Positions 20,217 to 33,606 of a stretch of 64,000 nt of DNA are shown in pieces. Under the pieces are notes generated by a model, which was given only the letters and a program-made list of their open reading frames with translations, was not told the DNA's origin and ran no database searches. The stretch lies in NCBI GenBank assembly GCA_021372495.1, contig JAJFUF010000010.1:1-64000 (forward strand), in the 5' to 3' direction. The stretch is from Lysobacteraceae bacterium. Its GTDB lineage: Bacteria; Pseudomonadota; Gammaproteobacteria; Xanthomonadales; Rhodanobacteraceae. A program made the position numbers and the translations under genes. Position 1 is the first letter of the stretch. Each line of letters starts with the position of its first letter.

Positions 20217-21253
20217 GTCACAATAAGAAACAATCGGTGGAACTAGATTCCGAAGACTCGGCGCACCGACTCGCCGTGGCGACAGCCGGCGGCGATGACG
20301 TGGCGTCGTCGCAGAATCTGCAATCTCTCGGGGGAGAGGGTGACGGTATGCGTTTGCCAGAGTACGAAGAAACCGGCGGCCGCGAGGGCATCGGCGCGCG
20401 CCTGGCGGCCGCGCGTGCGGCGCGCGGGCTGAGCCTGGAATCCTGCGCAAGTTCGCTGAAACTGCCGCTGCGCGTGCTGCGCAAGATCGAGGCCGAGGAC
20501 TACTCGGGCATCGATTCCAAGATCTATCTGGCCAGCTATCTCGGCAGCTACGCGCGCCTGCTGGAGGTTCCGCAGGCCGTCGTCGATGAGGCGCTGGCGC
20601 AGATCGCGCCCGAGGCGCCGGCGCTGATCGCGACCGGCACCCTGCCGCGCGGCCGCTACCTGGTCGAGCGCTACGCGGTCGGCGCTACCTATGCGGTGCT
20701 GACCGCGATGATCGCCGTGCCGCTGGTCTGGCTGGGGCTGCGCGGTGGGCTGGACACCAGGCTCACCCAGTTCGCGCCGCTCGACGTGCCGACGACCAGC
20801 ACGCCCACGCGGAACGTCGCCGGTTCCCGTACCGCGGCCGCGCAGCGCAGCGTCGCCAGCGTGAAGCCAGCCGCGCCCGCGGCGGCGTCGGCCGGCGCGG
20901 ACAACAAGCCGCTGATGGCCTCGATGGCGCCTTTCTCCGCGATGGAGACGCCGCCGTCCGCCGCCCCGGTGCCGGTCGCAGCGGCGCATTCGCTGCGTAT
21001 CCGCCTGGATGCCGCGAGCTGGGTCGAGGTGACCGACGCCGGCGGCAATCGCCTCGAATACGACCTGCTTCCCGCCGGCAGCGACCGCGAGTACCACAGC
21101 GATGCGTCGCTGGAAGTGCGTATCGGCAACGCCGGCGCGGCGCACATCGAGGCCGACGGCAGGCCGCTCGACCTGGCGCCGTTCCAGCGCGCCAACGTCG
21201 CGCATTTCCACCTGTTCAAGGCCGACGGCACGACGACGCCCGCGGACGCCTGA
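20213..21253 (+). CDS. rodZ: Cytoskeletal protein RodZ
   Basis: Inner-membrane protein that links MreB filaments to the elongation machinery. From the coupled ATG at 20213 it has 346 aa; an alternative ATG at 20348 has a better ribosome site (GGGGAGAGGG) and would give 301 aa, so the start is uncertain. After a hydrophilic leader comes the HTH_25 domain (GARLAAARAARGLSLES through KIYLASYLGSYARLL), one membrane helix (AVLTAMIAVPLVWLGL), an Ala/Pro-rich periplasmic linker and the C-terminal DUF4115 beta domain (RIRLDAASWVEVTDAGG). Confidence 0.88.
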   Translation: MSHNKKQSVELDSEDSAHRLAVATAGGDDVASSQNLQSLGGEGDGMRLPEYEETGGREGIGARLAAARAARGLSLESCASSLKLPLRVLRKIEAEDYSGIDSKIYLASYLGSYARLLEVPQAVVDEALAQIAPEAPALIATGTLPRGRYLVERYAVGATYAVLTAMIAVPLVWLGLRGGLDTRLTQFAPLDVPTTSTPTRNVAGSRTAAAQRSVASVKPAAPAAASAGADNKPLMASMAPFSAMETPPSAAPVPVAAAHSLRIRLDAASWVEVTDAGGNRLEYDLLPAGSDREYHSDASLEVRIGNAGAAHIEADGRPLDLAPFQRANVAHFHLFKADGTTTPADA

Positions 21254-21343
21254 GCCCGCGCTTCCCCGCGCCACTCGCGCGCCGCGCCTGCTGCGGTGCG
21301 CGTCCGGTGTTTGTTCGGAGCTTCCTTGGGTTATCCTTGGCGG

Positions 21344-21368
21344 CGGCCCGGCAGTCCCTGCCGGGCCG
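21344..21368 (+). terminator. Strong hairpin between rodZ and yfgM
   Basis: A perfect 11-bp stem CGGCCCGGCAG / CTGCCGGGCCG with a 3-nt loop. It sits in the 195-bp gap after rodZ, followed by TCGCTCTTCG rather than a T-run. It could terminate rodZ transcription; yfgM-bamB-der would then use a promoter downstream, or the possible TTGTTC/TATCCT pair just before the stem. Confidence 0.5.
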
Positions 21369-21448
21369 TCGCTCTTCGCGCGACCACACGCATTCCGACC
21401 GACGACGCGCCGCCCGGCGCGGATCACGCTCGGTCCCACAGGTGAGAC

Positions 21449-22096
21449 ATGGCATTCGAGGCTTACGACGATTACGAACAGAGCGAACAGCTGCGCAAGT
21501 GGCTGCGCGAGAACGGGCTGTCCATCGTGGTCGGCATCGTCCTGGGGTTGCTGCTGATCTTCGGCTGGCAGCAGTGGCGCTCGCATCGCGCCCAGCATCG
21601 CGCGGAAGCGGCGGCCCGCTACGACGCGCTGCAGAAGGCGGCCGACGCCCAGCAGGCCGAACAGGCCGATGCACTCACCGACCAGCTGATGAAGGACTAC
21701 GCCAACACGCCCTATGCCGCGTTCGCCGCCGGCGAGCGCGCGCTGCGCCTGGTCGACAAGGGCCAGCTCGACCAGGCGCGCACGGCGCTGGACTGGGCCG
21801 AGGCGCATGCCGGCAACGCCGCGCTGAAGTCGCTGTTCACGCTGCGCCTGGCCAAGCTGGACCTGGCCCAGGACAAGGCCGATGCCGCGCTGGCGCGGCT
21901 GGACAAGCTGCCGCCCGGCGGCTACCTCGCACTGGCGCAGGAACTGCGCGGCGATGCGCTGGTCAAGCTTGGACGCGGCGCCGATGCACATGCCGCCTTT
22001 GCGGCCGCGCTCGCGGCGCTGCCGGCGGAGGCGCCGCAGCGCGGCCTGCTGCAGGTCAAACTCGACGATACGACGCCCGCCGGAGGCAGCAAGTGA
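21449..22096 (+). CDS. yfgM: YfgM-family TPR protein, SecYEG ancillary factor
   Basis: A 215-aa inner-membrane protein with one N-terminal helix (VVGIVLGLLLIFGWQQW, residues about 30-46) and a periplasmic TPR-like domain. In E. coli YfgM binds the SecYEG translocon together with PpiD. The start ATG has AGGTGAGAC upstream. It overlaps bamB by one base (TGATG), and the yfgM-bamB-der order is conserved. Confidence 0.9.
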   Translation: MAFEAYDDYEQSEQLRKWLRENGLSIVVGIVLGLLLIFGWQQWRSHRAQHRAEAAARYDALQKAADAQQAEQADALTDQLMKDYANTPYAAFAAGERALRLVDKGQLDQARTALDWAEAHAGNAALKSLFTLRLAKLDLAQDKADAALARLDKLPPGGYLALAQELRGDALVKLGRGADAHAAFAAALAALPAEAPQRGLLQVKLDDTTPAGGSK

Positions 22097-23292
22097 TGAA
22101 GCGTGGCATCCTGATTCTCGCACTGGCCGCCCTGGTCGCCGGCGGCGGTTGCAGCACGATCAAGCGGGCCAAGCGCGAAAATATCCAGCCGCCGCGCGAG
22201 CTCACCGACATCACGCCGACGATCAAGATCGATCGGCTGTGGAAGGCCAGCGTCGGCGATGGCGCCGCCAAGTCCGGCGTGCGCATGCGCCCGGCCTATA
22301 CCGGCGGCACGATCTACGCCGCCAGCGTCGACGGCGTGCTGGTCGCGCTCGACGCGAAGTCGGGCAAGACGCTGTGGAAGCACCGCGCCGGCTGGCACCT
22401 GTTCGGGCGCAAGGGTAGGCCGGACACGAGCTATTCCGGCGGCCCGGCGGTGTCCGGCGACCTGCTGGCGATCGGTACCCTGGACGGCCACGTCTACGCG
22501 TTCGGCGCCAGCGACGGCAAGCCGCGCTGGGACGCTCAACTGACTTCCGAAGTGATCGCCGCGCCGGCGATCGCCGGCGGCCTGGTGGTCGTGCGCACCA
22601 ACGACGGCCAGGTGACCGCGCTGGACGCCGCCAGCGGCGAACGCAAGTGGGTCTACGACCGCGGCCAGGTGCCGCCGCTCAGCCTGCGCGGCAACGGCGA
22701 CCTGATCGTGGCCGGCGGCGGCGTGTTCTTCGGCTCCGACGACGGCAAGGTGGTCGGCCTCAGCGTCGAGACCGGCGTCCCGCAGTGGCAGCAGCCCGTG
22801 GCCGGCAGCGAGGGCCGCACCGAGATCGAGCGCCTCAACGATGCCGACGGCATGCTCGCGCTGGACGGCTCCGAGCTGTTCGCCGCCGCCTACCACGGCC
22901 AGCTGGTCGACCTGCAGGCGCCGACCGGCCGCCCGCTGTGGAACCGCGCGTTCTCCAGCTACACCGGCCCGGACGTCGCCGGCACCTCGGTGGTGGCGGT
23001 GGACGACCAGAGCAACGTGTGGGCGTTCGACCGCAACACCGGCAGCGACCTGTGGAAGCAGGACGCGCTGCTGCACCGCTGGCTGACCGGGCCCGCGGTG
23101 CAGCAGGCGCACGTGGTCGTCGGCGACCTGCAGGGTTACGTGCACTGGCTCGATCTCGCCGACGGCAAGATCGCCGCGCGCGAACGGCTGTCGCGCGACG
23201 CCATCCGCGCGCGTCCGCTGGTGGTGGGCGACACCGTCTACGTCGAGGACGTGAACGGCCATCTCGCCGCGTACCGCATCGTTGGCCAGTGA
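22096..23292 (+). CDS. bamB: Outer-membrane protein assembly factor BamB
   Basis: Lipoprotein subunit of the BAM complex. The 398 aa start with a signal peptide and a lipobox-like GGGC (Cys19), then an eight-bladed PQQ-type beta-propeller; repeats such as [20 protein letters not shown] and [17 protein letters not shown] are easy to see. It scaffolds BamA. It sits between yfgM and der as in E. coli. Confidence 0.95.
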   Translation: MKRGILILALAALVAGGGCSTIKRAKRENIQPPRELTDITPTIKIDRLWKASVGDGAAKSGVRMRPAYTGGTIYAASVDGVLVALDAKSGKTLWKHRAGWHLFGRKGRPDTSYSGGPAVSGDLLAIGTLDGHVYAFGASDGKPRWDAQLTSEVIAAPAIAGGLVVVRTNDGQVTALDAASGERKWVYDRGQVPPLSLRGNGDLIVAGGGVFFGSDDGKVVGLSVETGVPQWQQPVAGSEGRTEIERLNDADGMLALDGSELFAAAYHGQLVDLQAPTGRPLWNRAFSSYTGPDVAGTSVVAVDDQSNVWAFDRNTGSDLWKQDALLHRWLTGPAVQQAHVVVGDLQGYVHWLDLADGKIAARERLSRDAIRARPLVVGDTVYVEDVNGHLAAYRIVGQ

Positions 23293-23311
23293 GCGGGCGG
23301 ATGCCCCGGCC

Positions 23312-24712
23312 ATGCTGCCCGTCGTCGCCCTGGTCGGTCGCCCCAATGTCGGCAAGTCGACGCTGTTCAACGCGCTGACGCGTTCGCGCGACGCCCTGGT
23401 GGCCGACCTGCCCGGGGTGACGCGCGACCGCCACTACGGCGTCTGCCGCAGCGCGGCGCGGCCGTTCGTGGTGGTCGATACCGGCGGCCTGACCGGCACG
23501 GAACAGGGCCTCGACGCGCTGACCGCGCAGCAGGTGCGCCTGGCGATCGCCGAGGCCAGCGTCGCGGTGCTGGTGCTCGATGCGCGCGACGGCCTGCTGC
23601 CGCAGGACCGCGCCATCCTCGACGAGCTGCGCCGCAGCGGCAAGCCGGCCGTGCTGGCGGTCAACAAGACCGACGGCCTCGACGAGCACGCCGCGCTGGC
23701 CGAATTCGCCTCGCTCGGCGTTGCCGCGACGTTGCCGCTGGCCGCCGCGCACGGGCGCGGCATCGACGCGCTGCTCGGCGCGCTGCAGCCGCTGCTGCCC
23801 GCGGACGCGGAGCCCGCGGCGGACGCCGATGACGCCGAAGGCGGCGTGCGCGTGGCCATCGTCGGCCGCCCCAACGTCGGCAAGTCCACCCTGGTCAATC
23901 GCCTGCTCGGCGAGGAGCGCGTGATCGTCTCGGAAGTCGCCGGCACCACCCGCGATCCGATCCGCGTCCGGCTGGAGCGCGACGGCCGCCGCTACACCCT
24001 GATCGACACCGCCGGCGTGCGCCGCCGCGCGCGCGTCGAAGAAGCCGTCGAGAAGTTCAGCGTGATCAAGACGCTGCAATCGATGGCGGCCGCCCAGGTG
24101 GTGGTGCTGATGCTGGACGCGCGCGAGCCGGTATCGGAGCAGGACCTCACCCTCACCGGCCACGTGCTGGACGAGGGCAGGGCGCTGGTGATCGCGATCA
24201 ACAAGTGGGACGGCCTGCCGGCCTACGAGCGCGAGCAGTGCCGGTCCGCGCTGGAGCGCAAGCTGGACTTCGTCGGCTGGGCCCGGCAGGTATTCATCTC
24301 GGCCAAGCACGGTTCCGGTCTGAAGGAGCTGATGCGCGCCATCGACCGCGCGCACGCCTCGGCGACCCGCGAGTTGACCTCCTCCGAGCTGACCCGCACG
24401 CTGGAGCAGGCCTACGAAAGCTACCAGCCGCCGCTGGTGCGCGGGCATGCGCCGAAGCTGCGCTACGCGCACCCCGGCGGCCACAACCCGCCGACCATCG
24501 TGATCCACGGCACGCGCACCGCGCACATCGCCGACGGCTACCGCCGCTACCTCGAGAACTTCTTCCGCAAGCGCTATCGGCTGGAAGGCACGCCGATCCG
24601 CATCGAGTTCCGCGAGGGCGAGAACCCGTTCGCCGGACGCAAGAATCCGCTGACCGAGCGCCAGGTCCGCAAGCGCAGGCGGCTGGTGCGCCACGTCCGC
24701 GGCAAGAAGTAG
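23312..24712 (+). CDS. der: GTPase Der (EngA)
   Basis: Essential double GTPase for 50S ribosome assembly. The 466 aa hold two G domains, each with [10 protein letters not shown] (residues 9-18 and about 186-195), DTGG/DTAG G3 motifs, NKTD/NKWD G4 motifs, and a C-terminal KH-like domain (NPPTIVIHG...[14 protein letters not shown]). The frame can be opened at a TTG at 23282, but the ATG at 23312 gives the normal N-terminus ([12 protein letters not shown]). Confidence 0.96.
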   Translation: MLPVVALVGRPNVGKSTLFNALTRSRDALVADLPGVTRDRHYGVCRSAARPFVVVDTGGLTGTEQGLDALTAQQVRLAIAEASVAVLVLDARDGLLPQDRAILDELRRSGKPAVLAVNKTDGLDEHAALAEFASLGVAATLPLAAAHGRGIDALLGALQPLLPADAEPAADADDAEGGVRVAIVGRPNVGKSTLVNRLLGEERVIVSEVAGTTRDPIRVRLERDGRRYTLIDTAGVRRRARVEEAVEKFSVIKTLQSMAAAQVVVLMLDAREPVSEQDLTLTGHVLDEGRALVIAINKWDGLPAYEREQCRSALERKLDFVGWARQVFISAKHGSGLKELMRAIDRAHASATRELTSSELTRTLEQAYESYQPPLVRGHAPKLRYAHPGGHNPPTIVIHGTRTAHIADGYRRYLENFFRKRYRLEGTPIRIEFREGENPFAGRKNPLTERQVRKRRRLVRHVRGKK

Positions 24713-24716
24713 GGCC

Positions 24717-25308
24717 ATGTCCGACGCCGCACCGCCGCGTCTGCTCGCCGTCGTGCTGGCCGGCGGCGCGGGGCGGCGCATGGGCGGCGCCGACAAGGGC
24801 TTGCTGCCGCTGCATGGACGTCCGCTGGTCGCGTGGACCGTCGAGGCGTTGCGTCCCCAGGCCGACGCGCTGCTGATCGTGGCCAACCGCCATGCCGACG
24901 CCTACGCCGCCTACGCCCCGGCGATCGCCGACGAGGTGCCCGGCCACGCCGGACCGCTGGCCGGGATCGCAACGGCGTTGCACGCGGCCGGCGACGCGTT
25001 CGTGCTGACCGTGCCGGTCGACTGTCCCTCGCCGCCGCCCGACCTGGCCGCGCGCCTGCGGGCCGCGCTGGCGACCGGCGCCGCGCCGTGCGCCTACGCG
25101 CACGACGGCATCGCCGCGCAGCCGCTGTTCGCGCTGTACCGCCCCGGCCTCGGCGCGCAGGCGCGCGCCGCGCTGGCGACGCACGCTTCGCCGCGGCGCT
25201 GGCACGACGAGCTGGCCGCGATCGCGGTAGATTTCAGCGACCGCGCGGCCGCGTTCGCCAACGTCAACACGCCGGCCGACCTCGATCATCTCGGACGCGA
25301 AGACGCCC

Positions 25309-25316
<8 letters not shown>
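24717..25316 (+). CDS. mobA: Molybdenum cofactor guanylyltransferase
   Basis: Adds GMP from GTP to molybdopterin to make the bis-MGD cofactor. The 199 aa contain the signature VLAGGAGRRMGGADKG (residues 12-27), the nucleotide-binding VPVDCPSPP (about 98-106) and the C-terminal NVNTPADL. It lies 4 bp after der and overlaps moeA by 8 bp, so it belongs with the cofactor genes that follow. Confidence 0.94.
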
Positions 25317-26541
<1,225 letters not shown>

Positions 26542-26542
26542 C

Positions 26543-27715
26543 ATGAACACGCCCCCGACCCGCGATGCGCTGCTGGCCGCGGCCCGCGCCGAGATCGTCG
26601 AGATCGCCCCGGTCGAAGCGTTCGCTGCCTGCCGGGACTGCAGCGCCCTGCTGATCGACGTGCGCGAGGACGCCGAGCGCGCGGCCGGCGTGCCGCACGG
26701 CGCGGTCGGGCTGTCGCGCGGCTTCCTGGAACTGCGCATCGAACAGGTCGCGCCGGACCGCGGCTGCACGATCCTCACGCTGTGCGGCAGCGGCCAGCGT
26801 TCGCTGCTCGCCGCTGCGGCGCTGCGCGGCATGGGCTACCGCGACGTGCGTTCGGTCAGCGGCGGCTTCGAGCGCTGGAAGGCGGAAGGGCTGCCCATCG
26901 ACAGCGGCGCGCTCGACACCGACAGCGTCGAGCGCTACGCGCGCCAACTGCGCCTGCCGGAAGTCGGCGAGGCGGGCCAGGCGCGCCTCGCCGCCGCGCG
27001 CGTGGCGCTGATCGGCGCCGGCGGGCTGGGCGCGCCGGCGGCGCTGTATCTCGCCGCGGCCGGCGTCGGCACGCTGACCCTGGTCGACGACGACCGCGTC
27101 GAACGCTCCAACCTGCACCGCCAGGTGATCCACGCCGACGCGCGCGTCGGCATGGCGAAGACGGAATCGGCGCGCATGGCGTTGCAGGCGCTCAACCCGC
27201 GCGTGCGCGTCGAGACCCGCGAGGAACGCCTGCGCGCCGCCAACGTCGAGACGCTGCTGCGCGGCCACGACCTGGTGATCGACGGCGCCGACAACTTCCC
27301 GACGCGCTACCTGCTGGCCGCCGCCAGCGTGCGGCTCGGCCTGCCGATGGTGTATGGCGCGGTGCAGCGCTTCGAAGGTCAGGTCAGCGTGTTCGACCCG
27401 CGCCGCGCCGACTCGCCGTGCTACCGCTGCTTGTTCCCCGAGCCGCCGGCGGCGGCGGAAGCGCCCAACTGCAGCGAGGCCGGCGTGCTTGGCGTGCTGC
27501 CCGGCATCGTCGGCCTGCTGCAGGCCAGCGAGGCGCTGAAGCTGATCCTCGGCGTCGGCGCGCCGCTGGTCGGCCGGCTGCTCGCGTTCGACGCGCTGGG
27601 CGCGCGCTTCCGCGAGCTGCGGCTGCCGCGCGACGCCGACTGCCCCGGCTGCGGCACGCACGCGGCGTTCGCCGGCTACGAGGACATCGCGCAGCGCTGC
27701 GCCGCGGCCGGCTGA
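26543..27715 (+). CDS. moeB: Rhodanese-MoeB/ThiF fusion, molybdopterin-synthase adenylyltransferase
   Basis: Activates the C-terminus of a MoaD- or ThiS-type sulfur carrier by adenylation, with a sulfur-transfer domain attached. Of 390 aa, residues about 15-115 are a rhodanese domain with active-site loop LCGSGQRS (Cys about 81), and 130-390 the E1-like domain: GAGGLGAPAAL, DDDRVERSNLHRQ, the Cys in PNCSEAGV and two zinc pairs (CYRC, CPGC). Eukaryotic MOCS3 and actinobacterial MoeZ carry the rhodanese at the other end. Operon with mobA and moeA. Confidence 0.92.
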   Translation: MNTPPTRDALLAAARAEIVEIAPVEAFAACRDCSALLIDVREDAERAAGVPHGAVGLSRGFLELRIEQVAPDRGCTILTLCGSGQRSLLAAAALRGMGYRDVRSVSGGFERWKAEGLPIDSGALDTDSVERYARQLRLPEVGEAGQARLAAARVALIGAGGLGAPAALYLAAAGVGTLTLVDDDRVERSNLHRQVIHADARVGMAKTESARMALQALNPRVRVETREERLRAANVETLLRGHDLVIDGADNFPTRYLLAAASVRLGLPMVYGAVQRFEGQVSVFDPRRADSPCYRCLFPEPPAAAEAPNCSEAGVLGVLPGIVGLLQASEALKLILGVGAPLVGRLLAFDALGARFRELRLPRDADCPGCGTHAAFAGYEDIAQRCAAAG

Positions 27716-27724
27716 CCGGCGCGA

Positions 27725-28021
27725 TCAGGCGTGACGCTTTTGCGCCGCCTCGAACGCGGCGATCTGCTGCGGCGTCGCCTCCTTCTGGAACTGCGACCGC
27801 CATGCCGCGTAGGGCATGCCGTAGACGCGCTCGCGCGCCGCGTCCTTCCCGATCTGCACGCCGCGCTCGATAGCCGCCTCGCGATACCAGTCGGCCAGGC
27901 AGTTGCGGCAGAAGCCGGCCAGCGTCATCAGCTCGATGTTCTGCACGTCGCTGCGCTTGCGCAGGTGCTCGAGCAGGCGCCGGAACGCGGCGGCCTCGAA
28001 TTCGGTGGTCGAGTCGCTCAT
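27725..28021 (-). CDS. DUF1244-family protein
   Basis: A 98-aa cytosolic, mostly helical protein. The motif [19 protein letters not shown] (residues 32-50), with two cysteines, and [17 protein letters not shown] mark the DUF1244 family, which has no established function. The start is supported by AGGAGG 8 bases upstream. It ends 9 bp past the convergent moeB. Confidence 0.85.
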   Translation of the reverse strand: MSDSTTEFEAAAFRRLLEHLRKRSDVQNIELMTLAGFCRNCLADWYREAAIERGVQIGKDAARERVYGMPYAAWRSQFQKEATPQQIAAFEAAQKRHA

Positions 28022-28074
28022 GGAATGCCTCCTGGTGTCGGCGACGGCCGTTTGTGCGGCGCGGCATGAACGAG

Positions 28075-28080
28075 GATAAT
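28075..28080 (+). promoter_or_regulatory. Possible -10 element of folD
   Basis: GATAAT lies 24 bases before the folD ATG, in the short divergent gap to the DUF1244 gene. No obvious -35. Confidence 0.35.
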
Positions 28081-28104
28081 GCGCGCCTTCCGCATGTCCC
28101 CGCC

Positions 28105-30499
<2,395 letters not shown>

Positions 30500-30554
30500 A
30501 ACGACATCACTCGGGGCGCGGGCCTGGCCAGCCGGGCCGGGCCCCGAAGCCACC

Positions 30555-32138
30555 ATGAGCCCCGAGCGCATGCACGACATCCACAGCGACAAAATCCTGA
30601 TCCTCGATTTCGGCGCGCAGTACACGCAGCTGATCGCACGCCGCGTGCGCGAGATCGGCGTCTATTGCGAGGTCTGGGCCTGGGACCACGATCCGGCCGC
30701 GATCGCCCGCTTCGCGCCCAAGGGCATCATCCTTTCGGGCGGTCCCGAGTCCGTGACCGAACCCGATTCGCCGCGCGCACCACAGGCCGTGTTCGATCTC
30801 GGCGTGCCGGTGCTGGGCATTTGCTACGGCATGCAGGCGATGGCCGAGCAGCTCGGCGGCAAGGTGGAGGGCAACCACAGCCGCGAGTTCGGTTATGCCG
30901 AAGTGCGACTCGCCGCGCCGTGCCGGCTGTTCGAGGGCCTGTTCGACCCGGCCACGCAGCCGCCCCGTCTCGACGTATGGATGTCGCACGGCGACCGCGT
31001 CACCGCCGTGCCGCCGGGCTTCCACGTCACCGCCACCACCGAGAGCCTGCCGATCGCCGGCATGGCCGACGAAACCCGCCGCTATTACGGCGTGCAGTTC
31101 CACCCGGAAGTGACTCACACCAAGCGCGGCACCGAGCTGCTGCGCCGCTTCGTGGTCGACCTGTGCGGCTGCGCGACGCTGTGGACCGCGGCGCACATCA
31201 TCGAGGACGCCGTGCAGCGCGTGCGCGCGCAGGTGGGCAAGGACAAGGTGCTGCTCGGCCTGTCCGGCGGCGTCGATTCGTCGGTGGTCGCGGCCCTGCT
31301 GGAAAAGGCGATCGACGACCAACTGGTGTGCGTGTTCGTCGATACCGGGCTGCTGCGCTACCGGGAAGGCGACCAGGTGATGGCCACGATGGCCGAGCAC
31401 ATGGGCGTGCACGTGATTCGCGTGAACGCCGCCGAGCGCTTCTACGCGGCGCTGCGCGGCGTCGACGACCCCGAAGCCAAGCGCAAGGTGATCGGACGCC
31501 TGTTCATCGAGGTGTTCGACGAGGAGGCGCACAAGCTCGAGGGCGTGAAGTGGCTGGCACAGGGCACGATCTACCCGGACGTCATCGAGTCGGCCGCCTC
31601 CAGGACCGGCAAGGCGCACGTCATCAAGAGCCACCACAATGTCGGCGGCCTGCCGGAGCGCATGAAGCTCAAGCTGGTCGAGCCGCTGCGCGAGCTGTTC
31701 AAGGACGAGGTGCGGCGCATCGGCGTCGAACTCGGCCTGCCGCGCGAGATGGTCTACCGCCACCCGTTCCCGGGGCCCGGCCTCGGCGTGCGCGTGCTGG
31801 GCGAGGTGCGTCGCGAGTACGTCGAGCTGCTGCAGCGCGCGGACGCGATCTTCATCGAGGAGCTGGGCAAGCAGGGGCTCTACGACCAGGTCAGCCAGGC
31901 CTTCGCGGTGTTCCTGCCCGTGAAGTCGGTGGGCGTGGTCGGCGACGGCCGCGCCTACGAGTGGGTGATCGCGCTGCGCGCGGTCGAGACGGTCGATTTC
32001 ATGACCGCGCATTGGGCGCATCTGCCATATGCGTTCCTCGAACACGTTTCTCGCCGCATTATCAACGAGTTGCGCGGCATTTCTCGTGTCGTGTATGACA
32101 TCAGCGGCAAGCCGCCCGCGACCATCGAGTGGGAATGA
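30555..32138 (+). CDS. guaA: GMP synthase (glutamine-hydrolysing)
   Basis: Converts XMP to GMP with glutamine as nitrogen donor. The 527 aa comprise the class I amidotransferase domain (ILSGGPESV; nucleophile Cys in GICYGMQ; His-Glu in [10 protein letters not shown]), the ATP-pyrophosphatase domain (LSGGVDSSV, about 237) and the C-terminal dimerisation domain ending PPATIEWE. A second ATG at 30570 ([10 protein letters not shown]) is equally possible. 55 bp after guaB with a GC-rich imperfect hairpin in between. Confidence 0.97.
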   Translation: MSPERMHDIHSDKILILDFGAQYTQLIARRVREIGVYCEVWAWDHDPAAIARFAPKGIILSGGPESVTEPDSPRAPQAVFDLGVPVLGICYGMQAMAEQLGGKVEGNHSREFGYAEVRLAAPCRLFEGLFDPATQPPRLDVWMSHGDRVTAVPPGFHVTATTESLPIAGMADETRRYYGVQFHPEVTHTKRGTELLRRFVVDLCGCATLWTAAHIIEDAVQRVRAQVGKDKVLLGLSGGVDSSVVAALLEKAIDDQLVCVFVDTGLLRYREGDQVMATMAEHMGVHVIRVNAAERFYAALRGVDDPEAKRKVIGRLFIEVFDEEAHKLEGVKWLAQGTIYPDVIESAASRTGKAHVIKSHHNVGGLPERMKLKLVEPLRELFKDEVRRIGVELGLPREMVYRHPFPGPGLGVRVLGEVRREYVELLQRADAIFIEELGKQGLYDQVSQAFAVFLPVKSVGVVGDGRAYEWVIALRAVETVDFMTAHWAHLPYAFLEHVSRRIINELRGISRVVYDISGKPPATIEWE

Positions 32139-32711
<573 letters not shown>

Positions 32712-32760
32712 GGCGGCCACCCGAGGCACGGCAAAGCCCTTTCCCGCTGAACTGTAAAAA

Positions 32761-32776
32761 TGTGATACAAATCACA
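32761..32776. promoter_or_regulatory. Perfect CRP/Clp-type binding site
   Basis: TGTGA-TACAAA-TCACA matches the TGTGA-N6-TCACA consensus of CRP exactly; Clp of Xanthomonadales recognises the same kind of site. It ends 15 bases before the start codon of the next gene. That is too close for classical activation from -41.5, so repression (or a misassigned start) is more likely. Confidence 0.7.
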
Positions 32777-32791
32777 GTTCAGGGGGTCTCC

Positions 32792-33172
32792 ATGTTGCGG
32801 GCCAGCGAGTTGGCCGTGGGCCTGCTGTTCGGCCTCGGCTGCAGTTTCGCAGTGGTTGCCTACGTGCAGCAGGGCCAGGCGGCCGGCGATCCGGCGCCGA
32901 AGCCGGCCGCCGCGGGTTCGGCCGTTCCGTACCGACCGCTGGCCACGCATCCCGCAACCCAGCCCGAACCCGTGCCCGGTGTCGCCGAACCGCCGCTGCA
33001 CATCGGGCCCGCGGCGGATCGACGCGGCTCCTACTTCCGCGACCTGATCGAACGCCACCACAAAGGCGAAATCCGATGCGTCGCCGGCAAGTTGTACTGG
33101 ATCCACAAAGAGGGCGGGGTCACGGTGATCGAACCGTATCCGCCCGATCCCGCCGACTGCCACGCGTCCTGA
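32792..33172 (+). CDS. Small exported or membrane-anchored protein of unknown function
   Basis: 126 aa, not recognised. Residues 5-25 (SELAVGLLFGLGCSFAVVAY) form one hydrophobic segment, either an uncleaved anchor or a signal peptide ending near VQQGQA. A Pro/Ala-rich linker (30-75) precedes a compact C-terminal part (RGSYFRDLIERHHKGEIRCV, then GKLYWIHKEGGVTVIEPYP) with two cysteines that could form a disulfide. AGGGGGTCTCC supports the start. The gene stands alone between tadA and kdp, directly behind a perfect CRP-type site, so carbon or cyclic-nucleotide control is likely. Confidence 0.65.
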   Translation: MLRASELAVGLLFGLGCSFAVVAYVQQGQAAGDPAPKPAAAGSAVPYRPLATHPATQPEPVPGVAEPPLHIGPAADRRGSYFRDLIERHHKGEIRCVAGKLYWIHKEGGVTVIEPYPPDPADCHAS

Positions 33173-33318
33173 GATCATCGGGTGCGCTCAGGCTCCAAGG
33201 AAACGCCTTCACGACCTGGCTGACACCCGCGCTTGTCGACGCACTGGTGCGATCGGTAGCGTGATCGATATTGAGCGTATTTCGATCTGCGGCGCGCGCG
33301 AGGGGAGGCCAGCCCAGC

Positions 33319-33331
33319 GGGGGGGGGGGGG
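33319..33331 (+). repeat. 13-base poly-G tract
   Basis: Thirteen consecutive G, followed 20 bases later by a 7-G run. Such a tract is prone to slippage; it could alter spacing in the kdp upstream region or be an assembly inaccuracy. Confidence 0.8.
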
Positions 33332-33425
33332 ACGTCGCCGCTACTCAAAGCGGGGGGGCGTCGGCACCCAAGTGGAAATCTGAGCCGGAGAAATTTTACG
33401 GCATAGATACGCGTCAGCAGGCCGA

Positions 33426-33460
33426 TTTTTGTGCCTTTTTTATACGCAAGTTCCTAGAGT
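33426..33460 (+). promoter_or_regulatory. Presumed kdp promoter with T-rich KdpE-like repeats
   Basis: Two tandem 10-mers, TTTTTGTGCC and TTTTTTATAC (33426-33445), resemble the T-rich direct repeat bound by KdpE in E. coli. TAGAGT (33455-33460) could be the -10, which puts the repeats over the -35, as expected for an activator-dependent promoter. Inference from spacing and composition. Confidence 0.4.
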
Positions 33461-33488
33461 GCGCTCCTCCAGATGCGGAGGACCGCGC

Positions 33489-33578
33489 ATGGACATTGCC
33501 TACCTTCTAATCGCGCTCGCCCTTGTCGTGACGACCGCGGGCTTTCTGCGGCTCTGCGACCGGCTGGCTCCCCGCTGA
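33489..33578 (+). CDS. 29-aa membrane peptide at the head of the kdp operon
   Basis: Encodes a 29-residue peptide: DIAYLLIALALVVTTAGFL forms one membrane helix (residues 2-20), followed by RLCDRLAPR. A good ribosome site, GCGGAGGACC, lies 8 bases upstream. Similar unnamed peptides with a hydrophobic stretch ending in RLC-x-RL precede kdpF in many proteobacteria as I recall, so this is probably a real, uncharacterised member of the operon. Function unknown; it may stabilise the complex as KdpF does. Confidence 0.6.
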   Translation: MDIAYLLIALALVVTTAGFLRLCDRLAPR

Positions 33579-33606
33579 GCGCCGTCCCGACCACAGGACC
33601 TTCCTG

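Larger units (their letters stand above)
33173..33488. other. Non-coding gap upstream of the kdp operon
   Basis: 316 bp without a convincing gene. The left part is GC-rich and carries a run of 13 G (33319-33331) and another of 7 G (33352-33358). The right part turns abruptly AT-rich and carries the presumed kdp promoter. Confidence 0.6.

Noticed and set aside
33271..33510. 79-aa frame through the poly-G tract
   Set aside because: Low-complexity glycine run, overlaps the probable kdp promoter, no ribosome site.
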